DNA of 64,000 nucleotides. Source: Clostridia bacterium. GTDB taxonomy: Bacteria > Bacillota > Clostridia > Oscillospirales > CAG-272. Positions 22,555 through 30,164 of the stretch are shown here, piece after piece; position 1 is the stretch's first letter; each line of letters opens with the position of its first letter. The DNA lies in the NCBI GenBank assembly GCA_017420755.1, contig JAFQOG010000009.1:83968-147967 (forward strand), read 5' to 3'. The notes below the pieces were generated by a model that did no database searches, was not told where the DNA came from, and saw only the letters and a program-made list of their open reading frames with translations. The position numbers were made by a program, and so were the translations under genes.

Positions 22555-23536
22555 AGAAATTTCATTAAATTATTTGGCAGCAAAAATAAAAGAGGTTAAA
22601 TATACCCTTATTCTCTGCCACAAAAACCCCGACCCAGATACCCTTGGAAGCGCTTTTGCCTTGAAGGAGATTTTGGCATATCTTGGCTCGTCTGCTGACG
22701 TGGCTTGTGCAGACGCACCACCATCTAAATTTAGCTTCATCACAGGTGGCGCTTCACTTGAATATACAGAAAAGGGCTACGAAAGATATATCGCTATTGA
22801 CGTTGCTTCCCCTATGCAGCTTGGCGACCTTTCATTTCTTGCCGAAAGGGTTGATTTGACAATTGACCACCACAAAATGTGCACTCGCTTTTCCGAGTAT
22901 TATGCTGATTTTAAGGCTTCCTGTGCTGAAAATATTTATCTTTTAGCGCGTGAGCTTAATATTTTAGACAAATTGCCTTTGCAATTTTATAACTGTCTTT
23001 ACGCAGGAATGAGCGCAGATACTGGTGGATTTAGATATTCAAATGTTACACCTGAAACAATGAGCTCTGCCTCTGAGATTATAAAAAGAGGAATTGACCA
23101 CGCAGAAATCAACCGTATAATTTTTGATTCAAAATCACTTGAGGAAATCAAGGCGCAAAAGCTTACATATGAAAAAATGCAGCTCTTTTATGACGGCGCC
23201 CTTTCTCTTATTATGTTTACAAATGAGATGAAGGAATCAAACGGAATAACCGATGCCGACATTGGTGATATTGTAAACACCGTTCGCTCTGTAGAGGGCG
23301 TTTTGGTTGCCATTTCATTAAAGCAACAAAAGGACGAAAGCAAATATTCTCTTTCCTCACGTGCAAACGCAGAGATTGACGTTTCTAAGGTTTGTATGGG
23401 CTTTGGTGGTGGCGGTCACGTTCGTGCCGCTGGCGCAACAGTTGTTGCTGACAGCCCAGAGGATGCTGTTCAAATTGTCGTTTCTAAATTTGGTGAAGCG
23501 ATTGAAGAATATAAAAAGGGTTTAAAAAATGGATAA
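22547..23536 (+). CDS. nrnA: DHH-family nanoRNase / pAp phosphatase
   Basis: The 329-residue protein contains the DHH phosphoesterase motifs LCHKNPDPDTLGS (about 23-35), AIDVASP, the TIDHHKM motif and MSADTGGFRYSN, with the C-terminal DHHA1 motif FGGGGHVRAAG (about 290-300). NrnA degrades short oligoribonucleotides and dephosphorylates 3'-phosphoadenosine 5'-phosphate; some relatives hydrolyse pApA or c-di-AMP, which the sequence cannot exclude. It is translationally coupled to both neighbours (8-bp overlaps). Confidence 0.9.
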   Translation: MIKEISLNYLAAKIKEVKYTLILCHKNPDPDTLGSAFALKEILAYLGSSADVACADAPPSKFSFITGGASLEYTEKGYERYIAIDVASPMQLGDLSFLAERVDLTIDHHKMCTRFSEYYADFKASCAENIYLLARELNILDKLPLQFYNCLYAGMSADTGGFRYSNVTPETMSSASEIIKRGIDHAEINRIIFDSKSLEEIKAQKLTYEKMQLFYDGALSLIMFTNEMKESNGITDADIGDIVNTVRSVEGVLVAISLKQQKDESKYSLSSRANAEIDVSKVCMGFGGGGHVRAAGATVVADSPEDAVQIVVSKFGEAIEEYKKGLKNG

Positions 23537-24437
23537 GGAATTATCGGGAGTAATTCTTGTCAACAAGCACAAGGGCGTTACCTCCCACGATATCGTTTTC
23601 AAGATTAGAAAGCTTTTTATGACCAAAAAGGCTGGTCACACAGGCACGCTTGACCCTCTTGCCACTGGTGTTTTGCCAGTCTTGATTGGAAGAAGCGCAA
23701 AGGCGAGCGAATATTTACTGTCTGAAAACAAAAAATATGTTGCCCATATTCAGCTTGGTATAACAACCGATACCGAGGATATCACGGGCAAAATTCTAAC
23801 AAAAACGGATGCTCTCCCAACCAAAGACGAGTTTTTTGATGCTTGTCGCCATTTTGAGGGGGAAATTATGCAGGTTCCACCTATGTATAGCGCATTAAAG
23901 GTTGACGGCAAAAAGCTTGTTGACCTTGCACGTCAAGGCATCGAAATTGAAAGGCACCCAAGAAAAATTACTATTTTTTCAATTGAGCCTGAGGTTATAA
24001 GTGAATGCGATGGCATTTACAAAATGACCGTTGCCTGCTCAAAGGGAACATATATACGCACGCTTTGCGCAGATATTGGTGCTTTTCTTGGATGTGGAGC
24101 GACAATGAAGGAGCTTCAAAGAACAATGTCTGGCGATTTCAAGCTTGAAAACGCATATTCTATTTCCGAGCTTGAAGAAATGACTTACGAAGAAAGAGTC
24201 AGCCTGCTTTTGCCACCCGAGGAGCTGTTTTTAGATGCAGAGCCAATCTCCTTTAGTGAGTTTTACACACGACTTTTTAAAAGTGGATGCGAGATATATC
24301 AGAAAAAAATCGGCACCCACTTCCATGTAGGTGCATTTTTGCGTGTCTATGAAAATGGTGAATTCATCGCCCTTGCCAAGGTGCAGGATTTTCCAGATGG
24401 CACAGCAATTAAATCAATAAAATTCTTTAAAATTTGA
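23529..24437 (+). CDS. truB: tRNA pseudouridine(55) synthase
   Basis: TruB converts U55 in the T-loop of tRNAs to pseudouridine. The 302-residue protein has GVILVNKHKGVTSHDIV at the N terminus, the catalytic-aspartate motif GHTGTLDPLATGVLPV (about 37-52), VPPMYSALKVDGKKL and CSKGTYIRTLCADIG. It overlaps nrnA by 8 bp. The next gene follows within about 10 bp. Confidence 0.95.
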   Translation: MDKELSGVILVNKHKGVTSHDIVFKIRKLFMTKKAGHTGTLDPLATGVLPVLIGRSAKASEYLLSENKKYVAHIQLGITTDTEDITGKILTKTDALPTKDEFFDACRHFEGEIMQVPPMYSALKVDGKKLVDLARQGIEIERHPRKITIFSIEPEVISECDGIYKMTVACSKGTYIRTLCADIGAFLGCGATMKELQRTMSGDFKLENAYSISELEEMTYEERVSLLLPPEELFLDAEPISFSEFYTRLFKSGCEIYQKKIGTHFHVGAFLRVYENGEFIALAKVQDFPDGTAIKSIKFFKI

Positions 24438-24445
24438 GGTTAATT

Positions 24446-25807
24446 ATGAAAATTATTAAGAATCCCGAGCAGTTCCATTGTTGGGAGCACTATGCAGTTG
24501 AGCTTCCTGTTGAATATAACCAAAGCTATGAGGAAGGACTTGACATCGAACCATATAAGGAGCTTATTTTCAACACCCACAAGCTTCCAGACGGCGAGTT
24601 TAAGGAAGAGGTTGCAGAGGCAATTGCAAAGCTTGTAAACGAGCTACCTATAAGAGAGGGCTACAAATATAATGAGCCATCAGACCTTGAAGGGATTAAG
24701 GCACTTCGCAATCTCGACTTAAAAAAAGCAGACACCCCATCTGTTCCACTTGAGAAAAAGATTGCTGGCGCTTGGTATGGCAGAATTGCCGGTTGCTTTC
24801 TTGGCAAGCCTGTTGAGGGGCTTTGGACAAAGACCTTGACAGCGCTTTTGAAATCATCAAACAACTACCCAATGCATAGATACATTTTGAGCACTGATGT
24901 AAACAGGGATGAGCTTGCGAAAATTGGGCTTCAGCCTTGGCATTTATGCTCTAACTGCTATGCAGATAAGGTTGAATTTGCAGAGGCAGATGATGACACA
25001 AACTACACCGTCATGGGTCAGCTTATAATCAATCGTCACGGTGACAGATTCACCCCCAAAAACGTGCTTGAGGCATGGATGGCGTATCAGCCAAAGAACG
25101 CATATTGCACCGCTGAAAGAGTTGCTTATATGAACTTTTTAAAGAGCTATGTGCCACCATATACAGCATACTATAAAAACCCATACAGAGAATGGATTGG
25201 TGCACAAATCCGCGGTGACTATTATGGCTACGTTGCAAGCTCTACAGAGCAGGCTGCTGATTTTGCTTGGCGCGATGCATCTATTTCTCACATTAAAAAT
25301 GGTATTTATGGCGAGATGTATATTTCCGCTATGCTTGCTTATGCAAAAACAAGTGAATCTATTCTTAATGTTATCTACGCAGGTCTTTCCGAAATTCCAT
25401 CAACCTCTCGTCTATACGAGCAAGCAATGGAAATTGTTGACGGCTATTTGAATGGAAAAACTAAGGATGAGGCCTTTGCTAACATTCACGCACGTTATAA
25501 TAATGAAAACTCACACGATTGGTGCCACACAATTTCAAACGCGCTAATCGTAACCGCCTCCCTTCTCTATGGTCAAGGCAATTTTGGAAAATCAATCTGT
25601 ATGGCTGTTGAAACAGGCTTCGATACCGACTGCAACGGCGCAACTGTTGGCTCAATTGTTGGTATGATTTACGGCATTGACAATATCGGCACGGAGTGGA
25701 CAAAGCCATTTAACGGAGTTTTAGAAACCCAAATCCTTGGTCACGACAAATCAACCATTGATGATTTGATTCAAAAAACCATGGAGCATATTGAGTGGTT
25801 TAAATAA
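24446..25807 (+). CDS. ADP-ribosylglycohydrolase family protein
   Basis: The 453-residue protein has an N-terminal extension of about 105 residues, then a DraG/ARH fold: AWYGRIAGCFLGKPVEG (about 110-126), AEADDDTNYTVMGQ as the first metal site and ETGFDTDCNGATVGSIVGMIYG as the second, the dinuclear magnesium site of ADP-ribosylhydrolases. These enzymes remove ADP-ribose from proteins or nucleic acids; substrate unknown. A TTG at 24434 overlaps the truB end, but GAGG before ATG 24446 favours the latter. It is last in rbfA-nrnA-truB, an unusual partner. A terminator follows. Confidence 0.85.
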   Translation: MKIIKNPEQFHCWEHYAVELPVEYNQSYEEGLDIEPYKELIFNTHKLPDGEFKEEVAEAIAKLVNELPIREGYKYNEPSDLEGIKALRNLDLKKADTPSVPLEKKIAGAWYGRIAGCFLGKPVEGLWTKTLTALLKSSNNYPMHRYILSTDVNRDELAKIGLQPWHLCSNCYADKVEFAEADDDTNYTVMGQLIINRHGDRFTPKNVLEAWMAYQPKNAYCTAERVAYMNFLKSYVPPYTAYYKNPYREWIGAQIRGDYYGYVASSTEQAADFAWRDASISHIKNGIYGEMYISAMLAYAKTSESILNVIYAGLSEIPSTSRLYEQAMEIVDGYLNGKTKDEAFANIHARYNNENSHDWCHTISNALIVTASLLYGQGNFGKSICMAVETGFDTDCNGATVGSIVGMIYGIDNIGTEWTKPFNGVLETQILGHDKSTIDDLIQKTMEHIEWFK

Positions 25808-25834
25808 AAGAAAGGGAGCTGTGCTCCCTTTTTT
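25807..25834. terminator. Terminator between convergent genes
   Basis: AAAGGGAGC / GCTCCCTTT stem with T-run, serving the ADP-ribosylglycohydrolase gene and possibly the CapA-type gene. Confidence 0.85.
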
Positions 25835-26906
25835 AGTCCCTTTCGTTTGTGTGGTTATATGTTTTATATATTTCCTTGCACACGTCCGTGTGCGCTTCGC
25901 AATCGAAATAGTGCGCAATTTCCTCATACAGTTCCTTGGGAATTACGCGGTATCTTTCTTGGCTTAGGGCAAACTCGCGCCATTTTTCTTTCCATCTGCC
26001 GTTTTTCAATTCCTCGTTGCGCTCCGACAGTTCATTTAACAATCTTTCTTTTTCCTCGCCCTTTGCAAGTCTTATTCCAAGACCGTCAACCGTACAAGGA
26101 ATGAATTCGACTTTTACATTGTCCGAAAAATCAAGACTTACCAAAAGCCCTGTGTTCCACATATATCCGCCGTCTTTTCCATCCTCGCCTTCCTTCCACA
26201 CAAAGTGGAAATTGCCTTGTCCGTAAAGGATATGACCGCCCATAAACTGCTCGTAGCAGCCGATTGCGTGGCTGTGCTGACAAAGAACGACGTCTGCACC
26301 GTGCTTAACCATTGAGCGACAAGCCTTTAAAAGTCTTGGGGACGGATACCTTGAGTCCTCCTTGCCGCCGTGGTATATGACAATAACGTAGTCGGCATTC
26401 TTTTTTGCCTCGAATATATCGTCGTTTGTATCGTAAGGGTCATAGGGACGCGCGCCCATTCTGTCCTTTAGTGCGTATGTATATTCGTGCTCACAAACGG
26501 CAATAACGGCTATCTTGATTTTGCCGTCAGTCAGTATCATATTTTTTCGGGAGTCCTCCTCGTTTTCGCCAAAACCCGTGTAGCCGAGTCCGTGCTTTTG
26601 AATCTCGTTTAAAGTATCAAAAGCTCCTGCCCTTCCGTAGTCAAAAATATGATTGTTTGAAAGAACCAAGTCGGTAACTCCAACGCTTTTTAAGGTCTTT
26701 ACGATATTAAGCGGCGCTTTAAGATTAGGACCGATTTTCTTTATAGAAGTATCTTTTTCTGTAACTGCGCATTCCAAATTGACCAGTACCCTGTCAGAAT
26801 CCTTAAAAATGTCTATAACGTCGCCAAAGAGAACCGCCCCCTGACAGCCTTCAAATAGCTCTCTAGAATCCCTTACAGAGATATCACCGCCGATTGTAAT
26901 TTTCAT
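25833..26906 (-). CDS. CapA-family metallophosphoesterase (PGA_cap)
   Basis: The 357-residue protein has the PGA_cap motifs GGDIS (N terminus), VNLECAVTE (about 47-55), LSNNHIFDYG (about 80-89), IYHGGKEDSRYPS and CQHSHAIGCYE (about 210-220), the calcineurin-like metal ligands. Founding members act in poly-gamma-glutamate capsule export, but many soluble relatives without signal peptides, like this one, have unknown substrates. No capsule genes are nearby. It has its own promoter at 26937-26965. Confidence 0.85.
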   Translation of the reverse strand: MKITIGGDISVRDSRELFEGCQGAVLFGDVIDIFKDSDRVLVNLECAVTEKDTSIKKIGPNLKAPLNIVKTLKSVGVTDLVLSNNHIFDYGRAGAFDTLNEIQKHGLGYTGFGENEEDSRKNMILTDGKIKIAVIAVCEHEYTYALKDRMGARPYDPYDTNDDIFEAKKNADYVIVIYHGGKEDSRYPSPRLLKACRSMVKHGADVVLCQHSHAIGCYEQFMGGHILYGQGNFHFVWKEGEDGKDGGYMWNTGLLVSLDFSDNVKVEFIPCTVDGLGIRLAKGEEKERLLNELSERNEELKNGRWKEKWREFALSQERYRVIPKELYEEIAHYFDCEAHTDVCKEIYKTYNHTNERD

Positions 26907-26936
26907 AAAGTACCTCCCAATTTGCTTCTTACAGTA

Positions 26937-26965
26937 ATTTTACTACAATATTGAAAAATAGTCAA
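26937..26965 (-). promoter_or_regulatory. Promoter of the CapA-family gene
   Basis: Minus-strand TTGACT (26960-26965), 17-bp spacer, TAAAAT (26937-26942). Confidence 0.78.
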
Positions 26966-27004
26966 GCGGGTAAAACGTGCCCCCGGCACCTTTCTTTACG
27001 CCTA

Positions 27005-27020
27005 CGGTTCGAATCCCTCT
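27005..27020 (+). repeat. Inverted copy of the tRNA T-arm sequence
   Basis: GGTTCGAATCCCTCT occurs on the plus strand here and, in opposite orientation, in the T-arm of the neighbouring tRNA-Ser. No acceptor or anticodon arms surround it, so it looks like a tRNA fragment or attachment-site remnant rather than a gene. Confidence 0.5.
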
Positions 27021-27040
27021 ATTTCATTTAACAACGAAAT

Positions 27041-27072
27041 AAAAAAGGTAGCACTCGCAAGGAGTACTACCC
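27041..27072 (-). terminator. Terminator of the tRNA-Ser transcript
   Basis: Minus-strand 10-bp stem GGTAGTACTC / GAGTGCTACC followed by TTTTTTATTT, 9 nt past the encoded CCA. Confidence 0.88.
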
Positions 27073-27080
27073 TTTTTATT

Positions 27081-27167
27081 TGGCGCAGGAAGAGGGATTC
27101 GAACCCCCGTGCCGTTAGGCAAACGGTTTTCAAGACCGCCTCGTTATGACCGCTTCGATATTCCTGC
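27081..27167 (-). tRNA. tRNA-Ser(UGA)
   Basis: The minus strand folds into a complete class II tRNA: acceptor GCAGGAA / TTCCTGC with discriminator G and encoded CCA, D-arm, anticodon stem GCGGT / ACCGT around loop CTTGAAA (anticodon UGA), a serine-type long variable arm (TGCC-TAAC-GGCA) and T-arm with TTCGAAT. It is 87 nt including CCA and decodes UCA/UCN serine codons. Confidence 0.95.
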
Positions 27168-27204
27168 TTATTTGATTGTAACTTTTTGCAATTAAATAAG
27201 CAGG
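27163..27204. repeat. Inverted repeat overlapping the tRNA-Ser 5' end
   Basis: CCTGCTTATTTGATTG (27163-27178) and CAATTAAATAAGCAGG (27189-27204) pair over 16 bp with one G-T wobble. The first arm includes the first five bases of the tRNA acceptor stem. Confidence 0.75.
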
Positions 27205-27350
27205 GTAAAGAGATGCGGCTCGCAAACTTGTTTGCGAATTCGCTTCGTATGTCCAACGAAAGCCGTTGTCTGCTTGCAAGCAAAAGGCTCGTTGGGACAC
27301 AAAGCATAGCTTTGCTATTCCTACCTATTTAATCTTACACAATTTCTTGT
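27172..27350 (-). ncRNA. Structured leader RNA of the tRNA-Ser transcript (unrecognised)
   Basis: Between the promoter and the tRNA the transcript carries about 180 nt of hairpins: 27301-27313 (AAAGC / GCTTT), 27251-27298 (GTCCAACG with CGTTGGGAC, inner GCC/GGC and TGCTTGCAAGCA), and 27220-27237 (perfect 8-bp TCGCAAAC / GTTTGCGA). They are closed by GGTA plus TAAATA pairing with TACC plus TATTTA (27193-27207 with 27322-27331). A competing 16-nt inverted repeat overlaps the tRNA 5' end. It does not match SRP, 6S, tmRNA or RNase P RNA. It may be a processed ncRNA or a long 5' leader. Confidence 0.55.
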
Positions 27351-27358
27351 GCTTATGT

Positions 27359-27387
27359 ATAATATCACATTTTTTCTCCCGTGTCAA
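27359..27387 (-). promoter_or_regulatory. Promoter of the tRNA-Ser transcript
   Basis: Minus-strand TTGACA (27382-27387), 17-bp spacer, TATTAT (27359-27364). The start site falls near 27352, about 185 nt upstream of the tRNA. Confidence 0.82.
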
Positions 27388-27740
27388 TATCTTTTTGAAA
27401 AAAGAAAACAGTTTTTTAACAATAGCACTTTTTTCTCTTTTTTGTTCACAAATTTATTCACAATTAGTTAATATTTAGCCTCTTTTTAGGATTTGTTAAG
27501 CCAATTTTGGAAGATTTCCTTCATTTTTATTATATTTATTTTATTACTAATCGTTGAACTTTGTAAACTTTTTATTAACAAATTTAAATTTTTGTTTTCA
27601 TTTCATGTCGAACTAAAAGTGCTGACAAGCTAATATTTATGGACTTTCTCAGCTTTTTCGTTCATTTTAAAATTATGCTTTTATATTCGACAATATTCTT
27701 ATTTATAATATACGCATAGACAAAATGGGATAAAAAACCA
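27388..27740. other. AT-rich intergenic stretch without a supported gene
   Basis: About 350 bp of very AT-rich DNA with runs of T and A and no open frame with a ribosome binding site. No repeats or convincing hairpins were seen. It separates the tRNA promoter from the surface-operon promoter and may contain UP-element-like A/T tracts; nothing more can be supported. Confidence 0.6.
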
Positions 27741-27769
27741 TTGACTTATAAATAATATTATGCTAAAAT
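27741..27769 (+). promoter_or_regulatory. Promoter of the YwaF-ABC-Ig operon
   Basis: TTGACT (27741-27746), 17-bp spacer ending TATGC, TAAAAT (27764-27769). It shares TTGACTT and TATGCTAAAATG with the BspA promoter at 3611. Confidence 0.82.
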
Positions 27770-27775
27770 GTAAAC

Positions 27776-27945
27776 GTCATTAGGTTACTTGTCTTGTCTT
27801 ATAGACAACCAACAAAATCGGATGTTTTTCTTGCATTCACACTTAATGTCTTTTTATTTACAATTTGGTAACAATATCTTGTGCATTTGCACACTCTATT
27901 ATTATCTATGCCACCAAGGCATAAAGAAAAGTGAGATTGGAGTTT
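27776..27945 (+). promoter_or_regulatory. Long 5' leader with hairpins before the YwaF-like gene
   Basis: About 170 nt of untranslated leader contains hairpins TTGTCT-TAT-AGACAA (27794-27808), TGTGC-ATTT-GCACA (27880-27893) and TATGCC-ACCAA-GGCATA (27907-27923), plus a possible long-range GTTAC / GTAAC pair (27784-27788 with 27868-27872). No T-tailed terminator is present. The last hairpin lies just before the ribosome binding region and could affect initiation. Confidence 0.4.
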
Positions 27946-29400
27946 ATGTATCAATTAATTGTTTTTGCTTTAGCGGGCGTCATATGTGCCCTTTCGCTTC
28001 TAATCTTTAGAGGTAAGAGCGAATCAAAGTTCAGAATCTTTCTGAAATGCTTAACCGTTTTATTCTGTGCGATTGGATTTTTCCGCTTTATGTTTGCGGA
28101 CTCATTCATTTTCGTTTTCAACGGAATTCCTGTTTTAGGTGGCGGTGAGTTTAAAAACCCAGATTTCTTACAGAGCATTTTAAGATGGGGCTACTTCTCC
28201 ATTTACGCAGTGCTCCCAATAGCAGTATTTTATAAAAATCGTCTTTTTAGAAACGTGGCATCGTACTTCTGCCTGCCATTCGCAGTTGCCTCTGCTCTTT
28301 TCTTTGACAAATTCATGAAATACTTCTTAGATTTCCAGCCTTACATAGACAATAGTGCAAATGGATGGCACTTAAATTTCGGTGCATCCTTCAGATATGC
28401 CTTTTTCGTTTTAGAGCTTGCCTTGGCAATTTCGATTCCAATCATGCTCCAAATCAAGGAAAAGCATTATTTTGCGGTCAAGAATCCTAAGGAATGGAGA
28501 AACTTTGGAATTGCTCTTCCTTTAATTATTCTTGTAACAACCCCGATATACGTTCCACAATCCTTGTTTGGATATGGTCTTTACAAGCCAACAACCTTTG
28601 GTGGCTTACACATCGGCTGGATGGTGCTTACGGTTGTTGCGATAATCGCACTATATTACGTATTCCGCTTCAGATCCTACAACGATAGATTCCAGCTTTG
28701 CATGTTCTTAGCACTTGTTCTATTCTACCAATACAACTCCTACTATCTAAGAGGAATTACAATTGGTCGTTTACCATTCCAGCTTTGTAACATTGCTTGC
28801 TTCTTCTACCTTATCGCGCTTGTGTTCAACTTCAAAAAAATGTTCCAATTTGCTTTCCTTGCAAACATTGTCGGTGCTATTATCGCAATAATTTCACCTA
28901 ACCTAACACAAGGTAACTTCAGCTTGAACACCTTCCACTTTATGATTGAGCACTCACTTGTTCTTATGGTTCCTGCTTTAGCAATGGGACTTCGCATCAT
29001 TCCAAGACTCACATTTAAGAGCTTGAAATATTTCTTTGTTGGATTTACATCTTATTTCTCGTTCTCGTTTGTTCTCGGCACAATCTTAAACGGCTACAAG
29101 TTTAATGGTGAAACCGTTAACTACTTCTATATGTTTGACCACGAGGATATTCTTGACAGACTTCCAATGTTCACATTCTTGACAGACACACATTACGTGT
29201 TTGGCAAATTCGAAGTATATCCATTTATGATACTTTCAATTTTCATCGGCTTCGCAGCTCTTTGCTTGGCGTTCTTCTTTGCGGTTAGATATATCTACAA
29301 ATTTGAAGATGACCACTTGGATTTACGCAGATCACGCATTGATTTGTGCGAGAAAATCACCAAAAAAGAGTCAAAGTGTCCAAAGAATTTCATCGACTGA
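27946..29400 (+). CDS. Polytopic membrane protein, YwaF/TIGR02206-like
   Basis: A 484-residue integral membrane protein with about ten or more hydrophobic helices. The segment LPFQLCNIACFFYLIALVFN (about 283-302) resembles the LPLxLCxI signature of YwaF/TIGR02206 (TMEM164-like) proteins, whose function is not settled. ATG 27946 is used, with GGAG 3 nt upstream; a GTG at 27931 would add five residues. It is first in an operon with an ABC transporter and Ig-like proteins (14 bp to the ATPase), so it may be an accessory membrane component of that system. This role is inferred from position only. Confidence 0.62.
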   Translation: MYQLIVFALAGVICALSLLIFRGKSESKFRIFLKCLTVLFCAIGFFRFMFADSFIFVFNGIPVLGGGEFKNPDFLQSILRWGYFSIYAVLPIAVFYKNRLFRNVASYFCLPFAVASALFFDKFMKYFLDFQPYIDNSANGWHLNFGASFRYAFFVLELALAISIPIMLQIKEKHYFAVKNPKEWRNFGIALPLIILVTTPIYVPQSLFGYGLYKPTTFGGLHIGWMVLTVVAIIALYYVFRFRSYNDRFQLCMFLALVLFYQYNSYYLRGITIGRLPFQLCNIACFFYLIALVFNFKKMFQFAFLANIVGAIIAIISPNLTQGNFSLNTFHFMIEHSLVLMVPALAMGLRIIPRLTFKSLKYFFVGFTSYFSFSFVLGTILNGYKFNGETVNYFYMFDHEDILDRLPMFTFLTDTHYVFGKFEVYPFMILSIFIGFAALCLAFFFAVRYIYKFEDDHLDLRRSRIDLCEKITKKESKCPKNFID

Positions 29401-29414
29401 TAAAGGAGTCTATT

Positions 29415-30164
29415 ATGTCTGAATTAGAAACAAAGTACTTACTTGAAATAAAAAATTTGACAAAGCATTACGGTGAATCAAACGTTAATGCAGTAGAGGA
29501 TCTTTCAATTTCCTTAAAGGAAGGTGAAATTTACGGATTCCTCGGTCCTAACGGTGCCGGAAAAAGTACCACTATTAAGAGCCTTGTTGGAATTTATCCA
29601 TTCCAGCATGGTGACATTCTCATTAATGGCGTTTCAATCAAGACCCATCCGCTTGAGGCAAAGAAAAATGTAGGCTACGTTTCGGATAACCACGCTGTTT
29701 TCGAGCGTCTTACCGGTTACGAATACGTTAATCATATAGCAAACCTTTACGGCGTTGACCCTAAGGACGCCGAGGAGCGCACAAACCGTTTGCTTGACAT
29801 CTTCAAGCTTCGCTTTGCGTTCCACCAGCCAATCAAGAGCTATTCACACGGTATGAAGCAAAAAATATCAGTTATCGGTGCTCTTGTTCACAATCCTAAG
29901 CTTTGGGTTCTTGACGAGCCTCTTACAGGTCTTGACCCACAAAGCTCATACCAGCTTAAAAAGGTTATGAAGCAGCACGCAAAGGAAGGAAACACAGTTT
30001 TCTTCAGCTCACACATTCTTGACGTTGTTGAAAATCTTTGCAACCGTTGCTGCATTATTAAAAAAGGAAAATTACAAGGCGTTTACGATATTAAAGAGCT
30101 TAAGGCAAGAGGTGAATCCCTTGAAGAAATCTTCGTAAGCGTTATTGGTGAGGAGGATAAATGA
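29415..30164 (+). CDS. ABC transporter ATP-binding protein
   Basis: A 249-residue ATPase with Walker A GPNGAGKST (about 41-49), Q-loop region, a family-variant signature SHGMKQK, Walker B LWVLDEPLTGLDP and the H-loop SSHIL. It belongs to the ABC-2-type export class (bacitracin/Ytr/Nat-like). AAAGGAG precedes ATG 29415; a longer frame reading back into the YwaF-like gene is rejected. Its stop overlaps the permease start by 4 bp, so the pair form one transporter. Substrate unknown; the operon points to a cell-surface polymer, lipid or envelope stress role. Confidence 0.92.
   Translation: MSELETKYLLEIKNLTKHYGESNVNAVEDLSISLKEGEIYGFLGPNGAGKSTTIKSLVGIYPFQHGDILINGVSIKTHPLEAKKNVGYVSDNHAVFERLTGYEYVNHIANLYGVDPKDAEERTNRLLDIFKLRFAFHQPIKSYSHGMKQKISVIGALVHNPKLWVLDEPLTGLDPQSSYQLKKVMKQHAKEGNTVFFSSHILDVVENLCNRCCIIKKGKLQGVYDIKELKARGESLEEIFVSVIGEEDK

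Noticed and set aside
25833-26906. Capsule biosynthesis locus around the CapA-family gene
   Set aside because: No capB/capC or other capsule genes are adjacent and the protein lacks an export signal.
27172-27350. SRP RNA or second tRNA in the tRNA-Ser leader
   Set aside because: The conserved SRP apical GGAAGCAGC motif is absent and no anticodon or T-arm geometry can be folded.
27789-28010. 73-residue open frame in the leader of the YwaF-like gene
   Set aside because: It has no Shine-Dalgarno, overlaps the start of the real gene in another frame and lies in a structured leader.
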